From assembly GCA_964520865.1 (NCBI GenBank), contig CAZFOY010000017.1, forward strand, positions 1-58,032: DNA of 58,032 nt, in the 5' to 3' direction. The notes beneath the pieces are model-generated. The model was given only the letters and a program-made list of their open reading frames with translations, had not been told where the DNA came from and made no database searches. A program made the translations under genes and the position numbers. Origin of the DNA: CAVQCT01 sp964520865 (GTDB lineage Bacteria; Zixibacteria; MSB-5A5; GN15; FEB-12). Each line of letters opens with the position of its first letter. The first letter of the stretch is position 1. Positions 18,983 through 27,817 of the stretch are shown here, one piece after another.

Positions 18983-19564
18983 TCACTCCGAAGGCCGATC
19001 CCACATGTCCCTGATCTCGGCGTTGCTTCGTACCAGAACCATATTCTCCAGATTTGCCAGCGACCGCTCGTGCTTTTCTTTGTTCATCGAAGAGACAGCT
19101 TCCCGGGCAACCACCGTGAAGAACCCTCTATTGAGAGCATCCCGCGCACTCGATTCGACCCCTATCTCGGTCGCAATGCCTGTGAAAACGATAGTATCGA
19201 GCCCGGCGTTTCTGACCATCAATTCAAAATTGGTGCCGATGAAAATACTCGTGGTATTCTTCGGAATCACGATGTCATCGCTTTCCGGAACGAGGGCCAG
19301 TTTGAGTCCGTCTCCGCTGAGTCCGAGACCGGGATTCTTCCAGACATGCCTTCGCGAAGCCATCTGAAACCGCTCCGGCAGTGGTGTGATCTTCGTGAAG
19401 AACACCGGTATCCCGCTGCCTCGCGCAACTTCGATCAACTCGGCTATATTCTTCATGAATTCGTCATGATTGAAGATCCGATCGACCAGGGCATTTTGAA
19501 CGTCCCACACTACCAGAGCCGTCTTGCCGGGCTTTCCAACTTCCTTAAGCACTTCCGGATCCAT
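18983..19564 (-). CDS. Isochorismatase-like hydrolase with Gly in place of the nucleophilic Cys
   Basis: A 193-residue isochorismatase-fold protein. Asp21 (VVWDVQNALVD) and Lys102 (IPKNTTSIF) are in the usual places. The conserved catalytic-cysteine position, in the TGIATEIGVESSARDA segment, is Gly135. Family knowledge: members with Cys are amidohydrolases such as nicotinamidase, whereas true isochorismatases of the PhzD/EntB kind work without that Cys. This protein should therefore not be annotated as an amidase, and a vinyl-ether-type or other hydrolysis is possible. No siderophore or phenazine genes are nearby. GGGAGC precedes the ATG. It lies 173 bases upstream of ppk2 on the same strand. 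Confidence 0.82.
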   Translation of the reverse strand: MDPEVLKEVGKPGKTALVVWDVQNALVDRIFNHDEFMKNIAELIEVARGSGIPVFFTKITPLPERFQMASRRHVWKNPGLGLSGDGLKLALVPESDDIVIPKNTTSIFIGTNFELMVRNAGLDTIVFTGIATEIGVESSARDALNRGFFTVVAREAVSSMNKEKHERSLANLENMVLVRSNAEIRDMWDRPSE

Positions 19565-19641
19565 TACACGCTCCCACAGTCAAGATGATTTGATGCTTAC
19601 TCTATTCTGCCGGCGGTATGTCCGGCCATATTCTTGTTGTC

Positions 19642-20652
19642 CTATCGATCTTTCGAGAGTCTTTCCAGCATCCAGTAGGGATAAGCTCTCGGCGGCGGGC
19701 TGAGTTCGTCAAGACGGCCGACTTCCTCGGCGGTCATTTCCCAGTCGGACGTCTTCAGATTGTCCGCAAGCTGTTCTTTGGTCTTGACGCCGAAGATGAC
19801 CGATGTAACGCCCGGTTTTCGCAACAGATAATTCAGGGCCGCCTGGGTGATCGAGGCGTTGTGATTCTTTGCGATACGCGCGAGTTCGTCGACGATATCG
19901 AACCCCTTTTCTTCATCGAACTGGAGGAACTGGTCGGCGGGATCGGATCGCCTGGCTCCTTCGGGGCGAGGTTTCCCGCGACGATACTTCCCGGTGAGAA
20001 AGCCGCCGCCGAGCGGACTCCATGGAAGTATCCCCAGATTCTGATCGAGCGAGAGCGGTACCAGTTCGTTTTCGAGATCACGCGAGATCAACGAGTAGAA
20101 CGCCTGAAGAGTCACGAACTTCTCGAGATTCTGTTTTTCCGAGATGGCCAGCGCTTTCATCAACTGCCAACCAGTGAAATTGGACACGCCGATATACCGA
20201 ACCTTCCCCTGACGAACCAGGTCGTCCAAGGCTCGAAGCGTCTCCTCCAGCGGTGTACGCGGATCGAAACTGTGCACCTGGTACAGATCTATGTAATCGG
20301 TGTTGAGCCTTCTCAGACTGCCTTCACACGACTCCACTATATGTCGCCGGGACAAACCGACGTCGTTCGGTCCCGGTCCGGTACGCCCACGGACTTTGGT
20401 TGCGAGGACTATATCCTTTCGTCTGCTCCCGAGCGCTTTGCCCAATATCTCTTCAGACCAGCCCTCAGAGTAAACATCGGCTGTGTCGAAGAAATTGATC
20501 CCTCCCTCTATCGCGCTGTTCACCAGGCCATCCGCTTCCTTTTGCTGAACCTGCCCGATACCTGTCCAGTATCCTCTGCCACCGAACGTCATGGCGCCAA
20601 AACAGAGTTCCGAGACCCGTACTCCCGAATTACCCAAAAATCTTGTCTTCAT
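19642..20652 (-). CDS. Aldo/keto reductase
   Basis: NADPH-dependent TIM-barrel reductase of 336 residues. It has FFDTADVYSEGWSEEILGKAL with the catalytic Asp and Tyr, LATKVRG with the Lys, and VHSFDP with the His. The C-terminal segment around SVIFGVKTKEQLADNL binds the cofactor phosphate. It belongs to the bacterial AKR group related to YajO/Tas/Kv-beta proteins. The substrate is unknown. GAGGAGA lies upstream of the ATG. The gene stands alone, 77 bases upstream of the isochorismatase-like gene. Confidence 0.88.
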   Translation of the reverse strand: MKTRFLGNSGVRVSELCFGAMTFGGRGYWTGIGQVQQKEADGLVNSAIEGGINFFDTADVYSEGWSEEILGKALGSRRKDIVLATKVRGRTGPGPNDVGLSRRHIVESCEGSLRRLNTDYIDLYQVHSFDPRTPLEETLRALDDLVRQGKVRYIGVSNFTGWQLMKALAISEKQNLEKFVTLQAFYSLISRDLENELVPLSLDQNLGILPWSPLGGGFLTGKYRRGKPRPEGARRSDPADQFLQFDEEKGFDIVDELARIAKNHNASITQAALNYLLRKPGVTSVIFGVKTKEQLADNLKTSDWEMTAEEVGRLDELSPPPRAYPYWMLERLSKDR

Positions 20653-21397
20653 GCTCTGGTTCTCCTCTTAGCTTCCGTCCTGTGATGCTCCTCTGCCTCT
20701 TACAGATCAGTCTCTATAACGCCGCAAACGCATTCCGGGTGCTCGCATAAATGCTGTCACATTCAACTTATTGCCGAGGCGCATCCCGGTGTGATTGCCC
20801 ATGGTCAAAGTTGGCCGATAGTTCATGTTTAAACAAACAAATTCGCTGAGAAACTCCCCTTCCCCGGCAAATCGCATACGACTACAATTCAATAACTTAC
20901 ATGGATAGTGTACCGTTTCGTTCGCGCGATCCGGTTAGAAAAAGGTTAAGCCCGGTTCCTTGCCATAATAATCTCAATCCCCCTTGGCCCGGGTTTCGTA
21001 TAACCCATATGCCGTCGAAGGGAGATTGTGTTTGTAGACGGCAATATTCGATTATCTGCTTTTGTTACCGCAGGGAGCGGACCGTTGCCCTCGAGAAATT
21101 CGAGCGCGACAACGAAGCAGCCGCTCCGTCTGGGAATGGGAATGTGGATCATATATTAGTTAAAGGTGCAGCGAGACCTGTTGTATAGCTAACGCTTAGG
21201 CAGCGCACGGTACATAACGGATTCTTGCCGATAAAGGCTCCGTCGTATCCGAACCGCGCCCAAATGGCGTAGCTCCGGAACAGGTCCGAATGCTCTCCGG
21301 CTCCGCATTTCCTACAAGGATGGTGAGACAATGCCAGGGAATTGCTGTGACTACGATTCTGTAACTTGGCACTCTATTGCTCTTGTAAGGAGATTCT
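20653..21397. other. Long divergent intergenic region, no gene seen
   Basis: This region separates the aldo/keto reductase (minus) from the large secreted protein (plus). Open frames of up to about 95 codons occur on both strands but show no family resemblance, no consistent codon pattern and no ribosome-binding sites. A tRNA search by eye found none. AAGGAG at about 21388 is the ribosome-binding site of the downstream gene. I found no clear -35/-10 pair. Confidence 0.45.
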
Positions 21398-24300
21398 ATG
21401 ATCCCGAAGCATGCAATTTCACTGCGTGGGGGCTTCGTGTCGACTCTTCTGGTACTTCTGTTTCCGACCTTCAGTTCGGGCGCCGACGCGCATCCTCCCA
21501 TTGGAGTGGGCGGCGCAAGAACGCTCGGCGTCAATACCGCTTATCCCTCTTCGGACCCGCTCCTCTCCTCATCACGTTATCGGGGCGGTATCGACGGCGA
21601 TACGATCGTATTCCATATCGCTCAATTCGGAAGAAACAATCCGGCCTGGTTCTATTCGTACGACCGGGGTGAGACCTGGCACGCGGCCGTCACCGAACTT
21701 GACAACGACTATTCTCTCTGGTACATGGATTATCATTCGAGCGGATGGTTCAGCGGTAAATCCGGGTTTCACACCTCCTGGCGCTACCGGACCTCGCAGA
21801 ACAGACCTTTGTACCGCCACATCTCCTCGCCTTACACTGTTGACGCCATGACCGATCCGGTGCGGCAGCTCGGTCCGAGTACCGATATCTGTTACTATCC
21901 GGTTGTGTGCGCCAATGACTCCGAGCAATTCTATTTGAATCTGACTGCCAATGTCGATCAACCTCTGATCGTTTACCGATCCGTCAACAACTTCGTGAGC
22001 TATTCAAGAAGCGAACCAAGACATTTCCGCATCACCGGAGGGGGATCGACACAGAACGGGATGCGCGCGAATATCCAGATGGGGCAGGATGGGAAACCTG
22101 TTATTACCGTGCTCGATGTCGGTACGCATGCCTTTTACCGGCTCAAATGGAACGGCGCGACCTGGGATTCGACGATGATCACGAATGACATCAGCGGCCT
22201 TGCCGAGCGCGGGTATGCGTACGCTGATATGAACGGACGAGGGCATCTTATCTATATGCGCGATGCGGACAATCGATGGTTCCATTGGTGGAACACGGAC
22301 GGTGTTCACTGGGCAGTCGACACGCCGTCGGTTGTAAACTGGTCCGGGCTCGGAGCCCAGCAGTTTTCCGTGGTGAACAGCGGCTCCAACGCCCGTCTGT
22401 ATATGTTCTATATGGTACAAAACGGGGCCGACTCAAGCATCTGTCTTAAGACGTGGACCGAATCCGACGGCTGGGATCCTGATTCCACTATAATAGTGCA
22501 GTCGGCGCATTGCACCTGGCCGCAGTGCCCTCCTTACGTTCCGGCCGACTACGACAGCGTAGCGGTAATCTGGAAATCAAACGCCACCAACCTTGTTTAC
22601 GAGGTGAATGTAGCGGCCGTCCCGGCCGGAGTGGTGGATACCGTGTCACCGGGCCCGGTGACGGACCTTCGTTCGAGTTCCACCACCGCATCGTCGGTTA
22701 CACTCACCTGGACCGCTCCCGGCAACGACGGCGATATCGGAACAGCTTCGGTGTACGATCTTCGTATTTCGTCATCGAGCATAACCTCAACAAACTGGAA
22801 TTCGGCGTCGGAAGTCTCAGGCGTTCCGGCACCTTTGCCGGCCGGATCTGAGCAGACTTTCACAATCTCCGGACTTAATGAGAGCACGACCTACTATTTC
22901 GCCTTAAAGACGGCCGATCAGTCGGACAACTGGTCCGCGTTGTCGGACATTGCCTCGGCAACTACGGCCGATGCCACTCCGCCTGCCCGAATCACGGACC
23001 TGAACGCATCCCCCTCGAGTCAAACGGGTGTGGCTAACCTCTCGTGGACTGCGCCCGGCGACGACGGCAACACAGGCACGGCGACTCGCTACGACATTCG
23101 CTACTCGCTGTCACCGATCAGTTCGTCGACCTGGAATTCTGCTTCGCAATCCACGGGCGAACCAACGCCGCTGCCCGCCGGAAGCACGCAATCATTTTCG
23201 GTATCGAATCTCAACCCGGGCGACACTTACTATTTCGCAATGATGACAGCCGATGAAGCCGGTAATTGGTCCGGACTTTCGAATGTCGCCTCGGCAACTC
23301 TTCCCATTCCGGCTGATACAATCCCGCCCGCTGCCATCACTAACCTGAAGGCATCTCCGGGTACAGCCGAAGGCGCCATAGACCTGACGTGGACGTCCAC
23401 CGGTGACGACGGATCTGTCGGCACAGCCGGCAGCTACATCGTTCGCTATGCGCTCGATTCAATCACCGACTCCAGTTGGCCGACAGCTACCACCTATCCG
23501 TCGCCCCCTCAGCCTCAACCTTCCGGATCGACTGAGTACCTGACTCTGATTGGACTAACCCCGGGTCAAAGATATTTCGTCGCAATTAAAGCGGTCGACA
23601 ACGAAGGTAACCGGTCTTCGCTTTCCAACGTACCGTCGGCGCGGGCATTTCAACAGGGTAAGGTCGATGTCTCCACGCCGCTTGCTGTCGGCTACACGAC
23701 ATCCGATCACGCTCTCTTGAGTCTTCCCAGCTATCGCGGTGGGAGAAACGGCGACACCCTGATTATCGTTTCTTCGCAATTCGGGTCTGACCAGACCGGC
23801 TGGATCGTCTCATACGATCGGGGTAACACCTGGCACGACGTACGGGCGCGCTGGATGACTATGCGCGACGGTACCGAGACCTGGTATTCGCACAGTCACA
23901 GCGGAGCCGCCTTCGCCGGCGGACTTCACATCGGCTTTCGAGGATATGCATCAACCGATCCGTCCGGCTATCGGTATATCAAGTCACCTTACACGAGTGA
24001 GGACGACATGGAGACAGTCCGGTTTCCCGATGCTCCCCTCAATGGATACTATCCTATCGTTGTCGCGAACTCGGCGAATGATGTCTGGTTCTTCGACATC
24101 AGCGAGAGTTCAAATCGCAACAATCTCCGCTGCTGGCATTCCACCGACCGATTCGCTACACCGGTCACTCCGCAGCGAGTGTGCAGTATATCTGAAGATC
24201 CGCAGAACTACTGGCGGATGGGCGTCGTCATGGATGCTAACGGATATCCGAAGGTGAGCATTTTCAGATTCCGCGGTGGCTTCACCATCTGGACCTACAA

Positions 24301-25174
24301 CCCGGCGACTCAGACCTTCGATTCCACTCTCGTGGTCTCCGCTGACATCGGCGGCCTCGGTCGAAGCTATGCCCAGGCTGAACTGAATGGAATGGACCAT
24401 ATCGTTTATACCGGAGGCACCAGCGGCGATTTGGTGCATTTCTATGAAACCAGCCCGGGACATTTTGACTCTACCGTCGTATCGTCGTCAAATGTCGATG
24501 TCTACGCTCCTCAGCTGTGCGTTTATGGCGACGGTCCCTCGGCGAAACTGTATGTAGCCTATATCGATCACGATACCTCCGTATGTGTCAAGGGCTGGAC
24601 CGCATCGGCCGGCTGGGATACCGACTCAATCGTCGTCACCGGCCCCGGACAGGTTGCCCTCGATCCGGCGCTGGTACCGCAGATACCTTCAAGCTGGGGA
24701 TTCCTGCCTATATGGTACCATAATCTTCACAACGACAGTCTGTATTTCGTCAAGGTGAATCTGTCGTCGCCATTGGCGAGTCCGGGCGGCGGGATCGCCT
24801 CCGTTACGGTCGACAGATCTCTCGAACTTCTCGACTCACTGGCGAGAGTTGATTCCGCTAATGCAAAAGCGGAAAGCGCCGGAGCCTTGCTTCCACGCGA
24901 ATACAAGCTCTCACAGAACTATCCGAACCCGTTCAATCCGACGACTACGATCGAATACGATTTGCCGAAAGATAGCCGGGTGCTCCTCACCGTGACGAAT
25001 ATTCTCGGCCAGACGGTTTCGACATTGGTTGACCGCAATCAACCGGCCGGACGGTATCGGGTCGAATGGGACGGAAAAGAGGCAGACGGCAGGGAAGCAG
25101 CCACCGGCATCTACCTGTGCCACCTCATTGCAGATGAATATCAACAGACGACGAAAATGGTGCTCTTGAGATAA
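21398..25174 (+). CDS. Secreted protein: propeller - three FN3 domains - propeller - C-terminal sorting domain
   Basis: A 1258-residue exported protein. The signal peptide ends near residue 30 (FSSGADA). Residues about 43-405 form a sialidase/propeller-like region with YRGG.DGDT, SYDRG.TWH and GYA-type repeats. Three fibronectin type III domains follow (about 412-520, 525-635, 640-750), each with a V.LTWTAPG.DG...TA-type strand. A second copy of the first region spans about 756-1125. The C-terminus from about 1166 is YKLSQNYPNPFNPTT...IEYDLP...GIYLCHL, the sorting/FlgD-like domain of FCB-group secreted proteins (type IX-like). The role is probably cell-surface or extracellular binding; no catalytic residue can be assigned. 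AAGGAG precedes the ATG. Confidence 0.8.
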   Translation: MIPKHAISLRGGFVSTLLVLLFPTFSSGADAHPPIGVGGARTLGVNTAYPSSDPLLSSSRYRGGIDGDTIVFHIAQFGRNNPAWFYSYDRGETWHAAVTELDNDYSLWYMDYHSSGWFSGKSGFHTSWRYRTSQNRPLYRHISSPYTVDAMTDPVRQLGPSTDICYYPVVCANDSEQFYLNLTANVDQPLIVYRSVNNFVSYSRSEPRHFRITGGGSTQNGMRANIQMGQDGKPVITVLDVGTHAFYRLKWNGATWDSTMITNDISGLAERGYAYADMNGRGHLIYMRDADNRWFHWWNTDGVHWAVDTPSVVNWSGLGAQQFSVVNSGSNARLYMFYMVQNGADSSICLKTWTESDGWDPDSTIIVQSAHCTWPQCPPYVPADYDSVAVIWKSNATNLVYEVNVAAVPAGVVDTVSPGPVTDLRSSSTTASSVTLTWTAPGNDGDIGTASVYDLRISSSSITSTNWNSASEVSGVPAPLPAGSEQTFTISGLNESTTYYFALKTADQSDNWSALSDIASATTADATPPARITDLNASPSSQTGVANLSWTAPGDDGNTGTATRYDIRYSLSPISSSTWNSASQSTGEPTPLPAGSTQSFSVSNLNPGDTYYFAMMTADEAGNWSGLSNVASATLPIPADTIPPAAITNLKASPGTAEGAIDLTWTSTGDDGSVGTAGSYIVRYALDSITDSSWPTATTYPSPPQPQPSGSTEYLTLIGLTPGQRYFVAIKAVDNEGNRSSLSNVPSARAFQQGKVDVSTPLAVGYTTSDHALLSLPSYRGGRNGDTLIIVSSQFGSDQTGWIVSYDRGNTWHDVRARWMTMRDGTETWYSHSHSGAAFAGGLHIGFRGYASTDPSGYRYIKSPYTSEDDMETVRFPDAPLNGYYPIVVANSANDVWFFDISESSNRNNLRCWHSTDRFATPVTPQRVCSISEDPQNYWRMGVVMDANGYPKVSIFRFRGGFTIWTYNPATQTFDSTLVVSADIGGLGRSYAQAELNGMDHIVYTGGTSGDLVHFYETSPGHFDSTVVSSSNVDVYAPQLCVYGDGPSAKLYVAYIDHDTSVCVKGWTASAGWDTDSIVVTGPGQVALDPALVPQIPSSWGFLPIWYHNLHNDSLYFVKVNLSSPLASPGGGIASVTVDRSLELLDSLARVDSANAKAESAGALLPREYKLSQNYPNPFNPTTTIEYDLPKDSRVLLTVTNILGQTVSTLVDRNQPAGRYRVEWDGKEADGREAATGIYLCHLIADEYQQTTKMVLLR
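21524..22613 (+). repeat. Internal protein duplication, copy 1 (propeller-like)
   Basis: First copy of a domain of about 365 residues within the large secreted protein. Shared landmarks with copy 2, in order: SRYRGGIDGDT, WFYSYDRGETWH, YRHISSPYT, YYPVVCANDSEQ, and GLAERGYAYADMNGRGHLIYM. Divergence is substantial, so the duplication is old. Confidence 0.7.
23663..24770 (+). repeat. Internal protein duplication, copy 2 (propeller-like)
   Basis: Second copy, after the three FN3 domains. Its landmarks match copy 1 in the same order: PSYRGGRNGDT, WIVSYDRGNTWH, YRYIKSPYT, YYPIVVANSANDV, and GLGRSYAQAELNGMDHIVY. Confidence 0.7.
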
Positions 25175-25198
25175 GTCCCCTTAGCCGCAAAATACTCA

Positions 25199-25232
25199 CG
25201 CCGCGAGTCAGGGATTCAAACCCCTCGCGGCG
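25199..25232. terminator. Hairpin between convergent genes
   Basis: CGCCGCGAG (25199-25207) pairs with CTCGCGGCG (25224-25232), and an inner GGG/CCC extends the stem. On the minus strand the hairpin is followed by TGAGTATTTTG, so it fits best as terminator of the channel gene. It may also stop the plus-strand transcript. Confidence 0.6.
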
Positions 25233-25240
25233 GGGGTAGC

Positions 25241-26206
25241 TCAACTCGGAATAAGTTCGACAGCATGAATCCGTTCGAAATTGACACCAAGCGCTCCGTC
25301 GCCCGATGTCACGTACATATCCGCGAATCTCGCCCCCACTGTTACTTCATGCGCCTTGTACGAGGATCTGGTGTGCACCTGCTGGGCGAACGTTTCTTCG
25401 ATTCCGGTCACCAGCACAAGAAACTCAGCTTCGGATTCGTTCAGGCTCTCTCCGGTCGTCCCGTACAAAGGACTTTCGGAATCGATCGGGTGTACGATCG
25501 TCCAGCTGAGCGGGAAGAAACTGACGTGTCGTCGCTCGAGCGTGAGGTCGTAGAATTGCCTGATCAACTGCGATCCGACCCTCTCCAGCCGGCTCAGCAC
25601 CACCTTGACTTCAACTTCGATAATCTGGCTCGACCGGGCATTGATAATCCGAAACTCGAACGCCTTGATTCCCCGATACGGTGCGATAATCGCCTGCTTG
25701 CTGAAGATGATTTTCGCGGCCGGGCGTGAGAATCTCGCGAACGAAAGACCGGTGGCAAATGCGAATCCGAGCAGCCCGGTCAGGGCCTCGACAGCTACGA
25801 GGATGTTTGCCGGTGTTCCAACCGGACTCACCCGTCCGTATCCGATGGTCGTGAACGTCTGAATGCTGAAAAAGAAACAGTCCACATACCGGTTGTGACT
25901 GGTGCTCGTAGCAGCTACCTGCAGCGCATGCGGTCCGCAGAGGTAGTATGCTGCCGCGAAAATGAGATTGACTGCCAGGTATCCGGCCACTACGATCGCA
26001 TAGAATCGTATCCAGCCGATCGTCAACATGGAATGGTACACGCTCAGCGACCTAAAGAACGGAAGGCCGTAGCGCCGGACGTTGAAGCTGCCGTCCCGGT
26101 TGAGAAACCGGGTATGTGACTGCTCGACCACCCTTGTGCCAAGCCCAAGGTCCCTGTTTCCATCCAGCTCCGAGCCGGACAGTTCGTTGCTTATTGAGTT
26201 CGACAT
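25241..26206 (-). CDS. Inward-rectifier-type potassium channel (KirBac-like)
   Basis: A 321-residue channel subunit. TM1 is at about 58-85, the pore helix leads to the selectivity filter TTIGYG (about 118-123), TM2 (NILVAVEALTGLLGFAFATG) follows, and a C-terminal cytoplasmic immunoglobulin-like Kir domain fills the second half. Filter, topology and length all match prokaryotic Kir channels, which work as tetramers in the cytoplasmic membrane. It is monocistronic between convergent and same-strand neighbours. A GGGAG about 12 bases before the ATG is a weakly spaced ribosome-binding site. Confidence 0.9.
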   Translation of the reverse strand: MSNSISNELSGSELDGNRDLGLGTRVVEQSHTRFLNRDGSFNVRRYGLPFFRSLSVYHSMLTIGWIRFYAIVVAGYLAVNLIFAAAYYLCGPHALQVAATSTSHNRYVDCFFFSIQTFTTIGYGRVSPVGTPANILVAVEALTGLLGFAFATGLSFARFSRPAAKIIFSKQAIIAPYRGIKAFEFRIINARSSQIIEVEVKVVLSRLERVGSQLIRQFYDLTLERRHVSFFPLSWTIVHPIDSESPLYGTTGESLNESEAEFLVLVTGIEETFAQQVHTRSSYKAHEVTVGARFADMYVTSGDGALGVNFERIHAVELIPS

Positions 26207-26401
26207 AAGGTAAAATTCTCCCGATTTGAAGATTCCCGATCATCGGAAACAGCGACGTGCGAAGCCGCGCATCCGAAATCAGTGCTGAACTTTCAGGTTG
26301 ATATGCCGGTGAGTTATCGAAAACCGGCTGTTCAAAAGATAACAAACAGGACCAGTTTTGGTTCCTTTGCCTGCGATGGGAGTAGCGCCGGAAGTGGACG
26401 G

Positions 26402-27817
26402 CTATTTCCGGACGAGATCTACCAGACTACGAGCAGTCAGAAAATCAGCTTCTGCCCGGTGACTGGCCTTGAGAATCTCGTGATAGATACCCAGCGTGCG
26501 GGGATGCTCAGGATTCGCAAAGTTACCGGGATGAAAGAGAATCGTGAATGCTCCGCCAACACATTTCAGATGCTTAAGATGCTTCTCGATTGCAGCGACC
26601 GAATCGGCACCGAACTCGCCGACCAGACCATCGTCCATAACCGCGAGCGGAACCTCCCAGATATCAAGCGGCGCATCCTTCTCCAGGTCGTAAGTCTGAA
26701 AGCAGCCGGCCAACCCGTTTCGGTATGCTACCTTGTCGGACCACCCGGAAGATTCATCAACATAGATGCCGAATCCCCGTAAGAAAGAGAACGATCGAAA
26801 CGGATCGAAACGGAGATAGTGTGCCCGCCCCGACACGATCGGCCGGGTGACTACCTGCTTAAGTTGTCCGAACTGGGCTGCGAATTTTTCATGATCCAGA
26901 TACGTGTCATAGTTGTAGTGCATGCCGACTTCCCACGACGAAGGGACAAGGTCGGCAAACTGCCCGGCCTCTGAAATCGGACTGCGCGCGCCGAGGCGGC
27001 CCCCCGATCCATTGAGCATATAGAATGTTGAGGTCGCACCGAAACAGCGCTCAATATCGAGCAGACCCGTTGCATCGTCAAAGTAATACCGTCGTGGCGA
27101 CATCGCGTTACGGGCGATCCACCAGAGATTGCTTACTTTTGGCAAACGTCCCTTAGTTACCGGCTGAATGACGCGATACAGGCGAATCAACTGCGAGGTA
27201 AGATCATTTCCCTTCAGAGAATCGCAGTCGTGAGAGAGCACGACTACCGGCGGCTTCAAAATACTATCATCGAGCTCGAAAGCGAAAGACTCGGAGCGTG
27301 ACAGTGAAGTGACCGCCGCTACAAGAAGAGCCGCAGCTTCGTTCACCGCCGGGATTTCGAGCAATCCGTGCTTTGCTCTGGGACTCGACTTCCAATCAAA
27401 ACGGCCGTGCTGATCTCGCTCTGTCGATCTCTTCTCTTCTCCGAACGTCAGCAGGTCGAAAATATTTCCGAACAGATTCCAGCTCGGAAGTAAAGTGCCG
27501 GAGTCATGAACCCACCAGATCGGAGATGCTTCGTCAGGCACACCACGCCAGCCCTCTGCGTCCGGTTTGGGAATCCGGTTCCAGAGCGTTACTTTTGTGC
27601 CGTTGAATTCCGAGGTCCAGGGTGATTCGGGTTCGGACGGAATTGGAATGTCAATCGGAATCAGGACACACCGTTCCCTCGTAGTCACCGCATCCTGGTA
27701 CGGCTGGAATCGAATCAACTCTCCCTTGATAAGATCCGCGGCACGTTCGTGAAAAAAGAGACGTACGTGACCGGCAAGTTGAGACCGGACATACTCAACT
27801 GCCGTTCGGCTGATCAA
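26402..27817 (-). CDS. Polysaccharide-deacetylase-like protein
   Basis: About 471 residues. The central domain has VVVLSHDCDS, equivalent to the metal-binding THDVD/TFDD motif of NodB-homology deacetylases, then WEVGMHYNYDTY and RAHYLRFDPFRSFSFLRGFGIYVDESSGW, and a C-terminal LFHPGNF. The N-terminal 150 residues resemble the accessory region found in long bacterial members of this group. The frame is open from a TTG at 27856. I prefer the TTG at 27817, which overlaps the TGA of the upstream gene (TTGA) and has AGGGG upstream. It probably acts on surface glycan with the GNAT-like partner, to which it is coupled. Confidence 0.7.
   Translation of the reverse strand: MISRTAVEYVRSQLAGHVRLFFHERAADLIKGELIRFQPYQDAVTTRERCVLIPIDIPIPSEPESPWTSEFNGTKVTLWNRIPKPDAEGWRGVPDEASPIWWVHDSGTLLPSWNLFGNIFDLLTFGEEKRSTERDQHGRFDWKSSPRAKHGLLEIPAVNEAAALLVAAVTSLSRSESFAFELDDSILKPPVVVLSHDCDSLKGNDLTSQLIRLYRVIQPVTKGRLPKVSNLWWIARNAMSPRRYYFDDATGLLDIERCFGATSTFYMLNGSGGRLGARSPISEAGQFADLVPSSWEVGMHYNYDTYLDHEKFAAQFGQLKQVVTRPIVSGRAHYLRFDPFRSFSFLRGFGIYVDESSGWSDKVAYRNGLAGCFQTYDLEKDAPLDIWEVPLAVMDDGLVGEFGADSVAAIEKHLKHLKCVGGAFTILFHPGNFANPEHPRTLGIYHEILKASHRAEADFLTARSLVDLVRK

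Noticed and set aside
19618..20685. Open frame of 355 codons on the plus strand
   Set aside because: It is antisense to a clear aldo/keto reductase, has no family features, and reflects codon bias of the real gene.
20653..21397. Riboswitch or structured RNA in the long intergenic region
   Set aside because: No known riboswitch core or strong paired helices could be recognised by eye.
25199..25232. tRNA-like T-loop sequence GGGATTCAAACCC
   Set aside because: The surrounding bases form a single 9-bp hairpin, not a cloverleaf; no acceptor or anticodon arm could be drawn.
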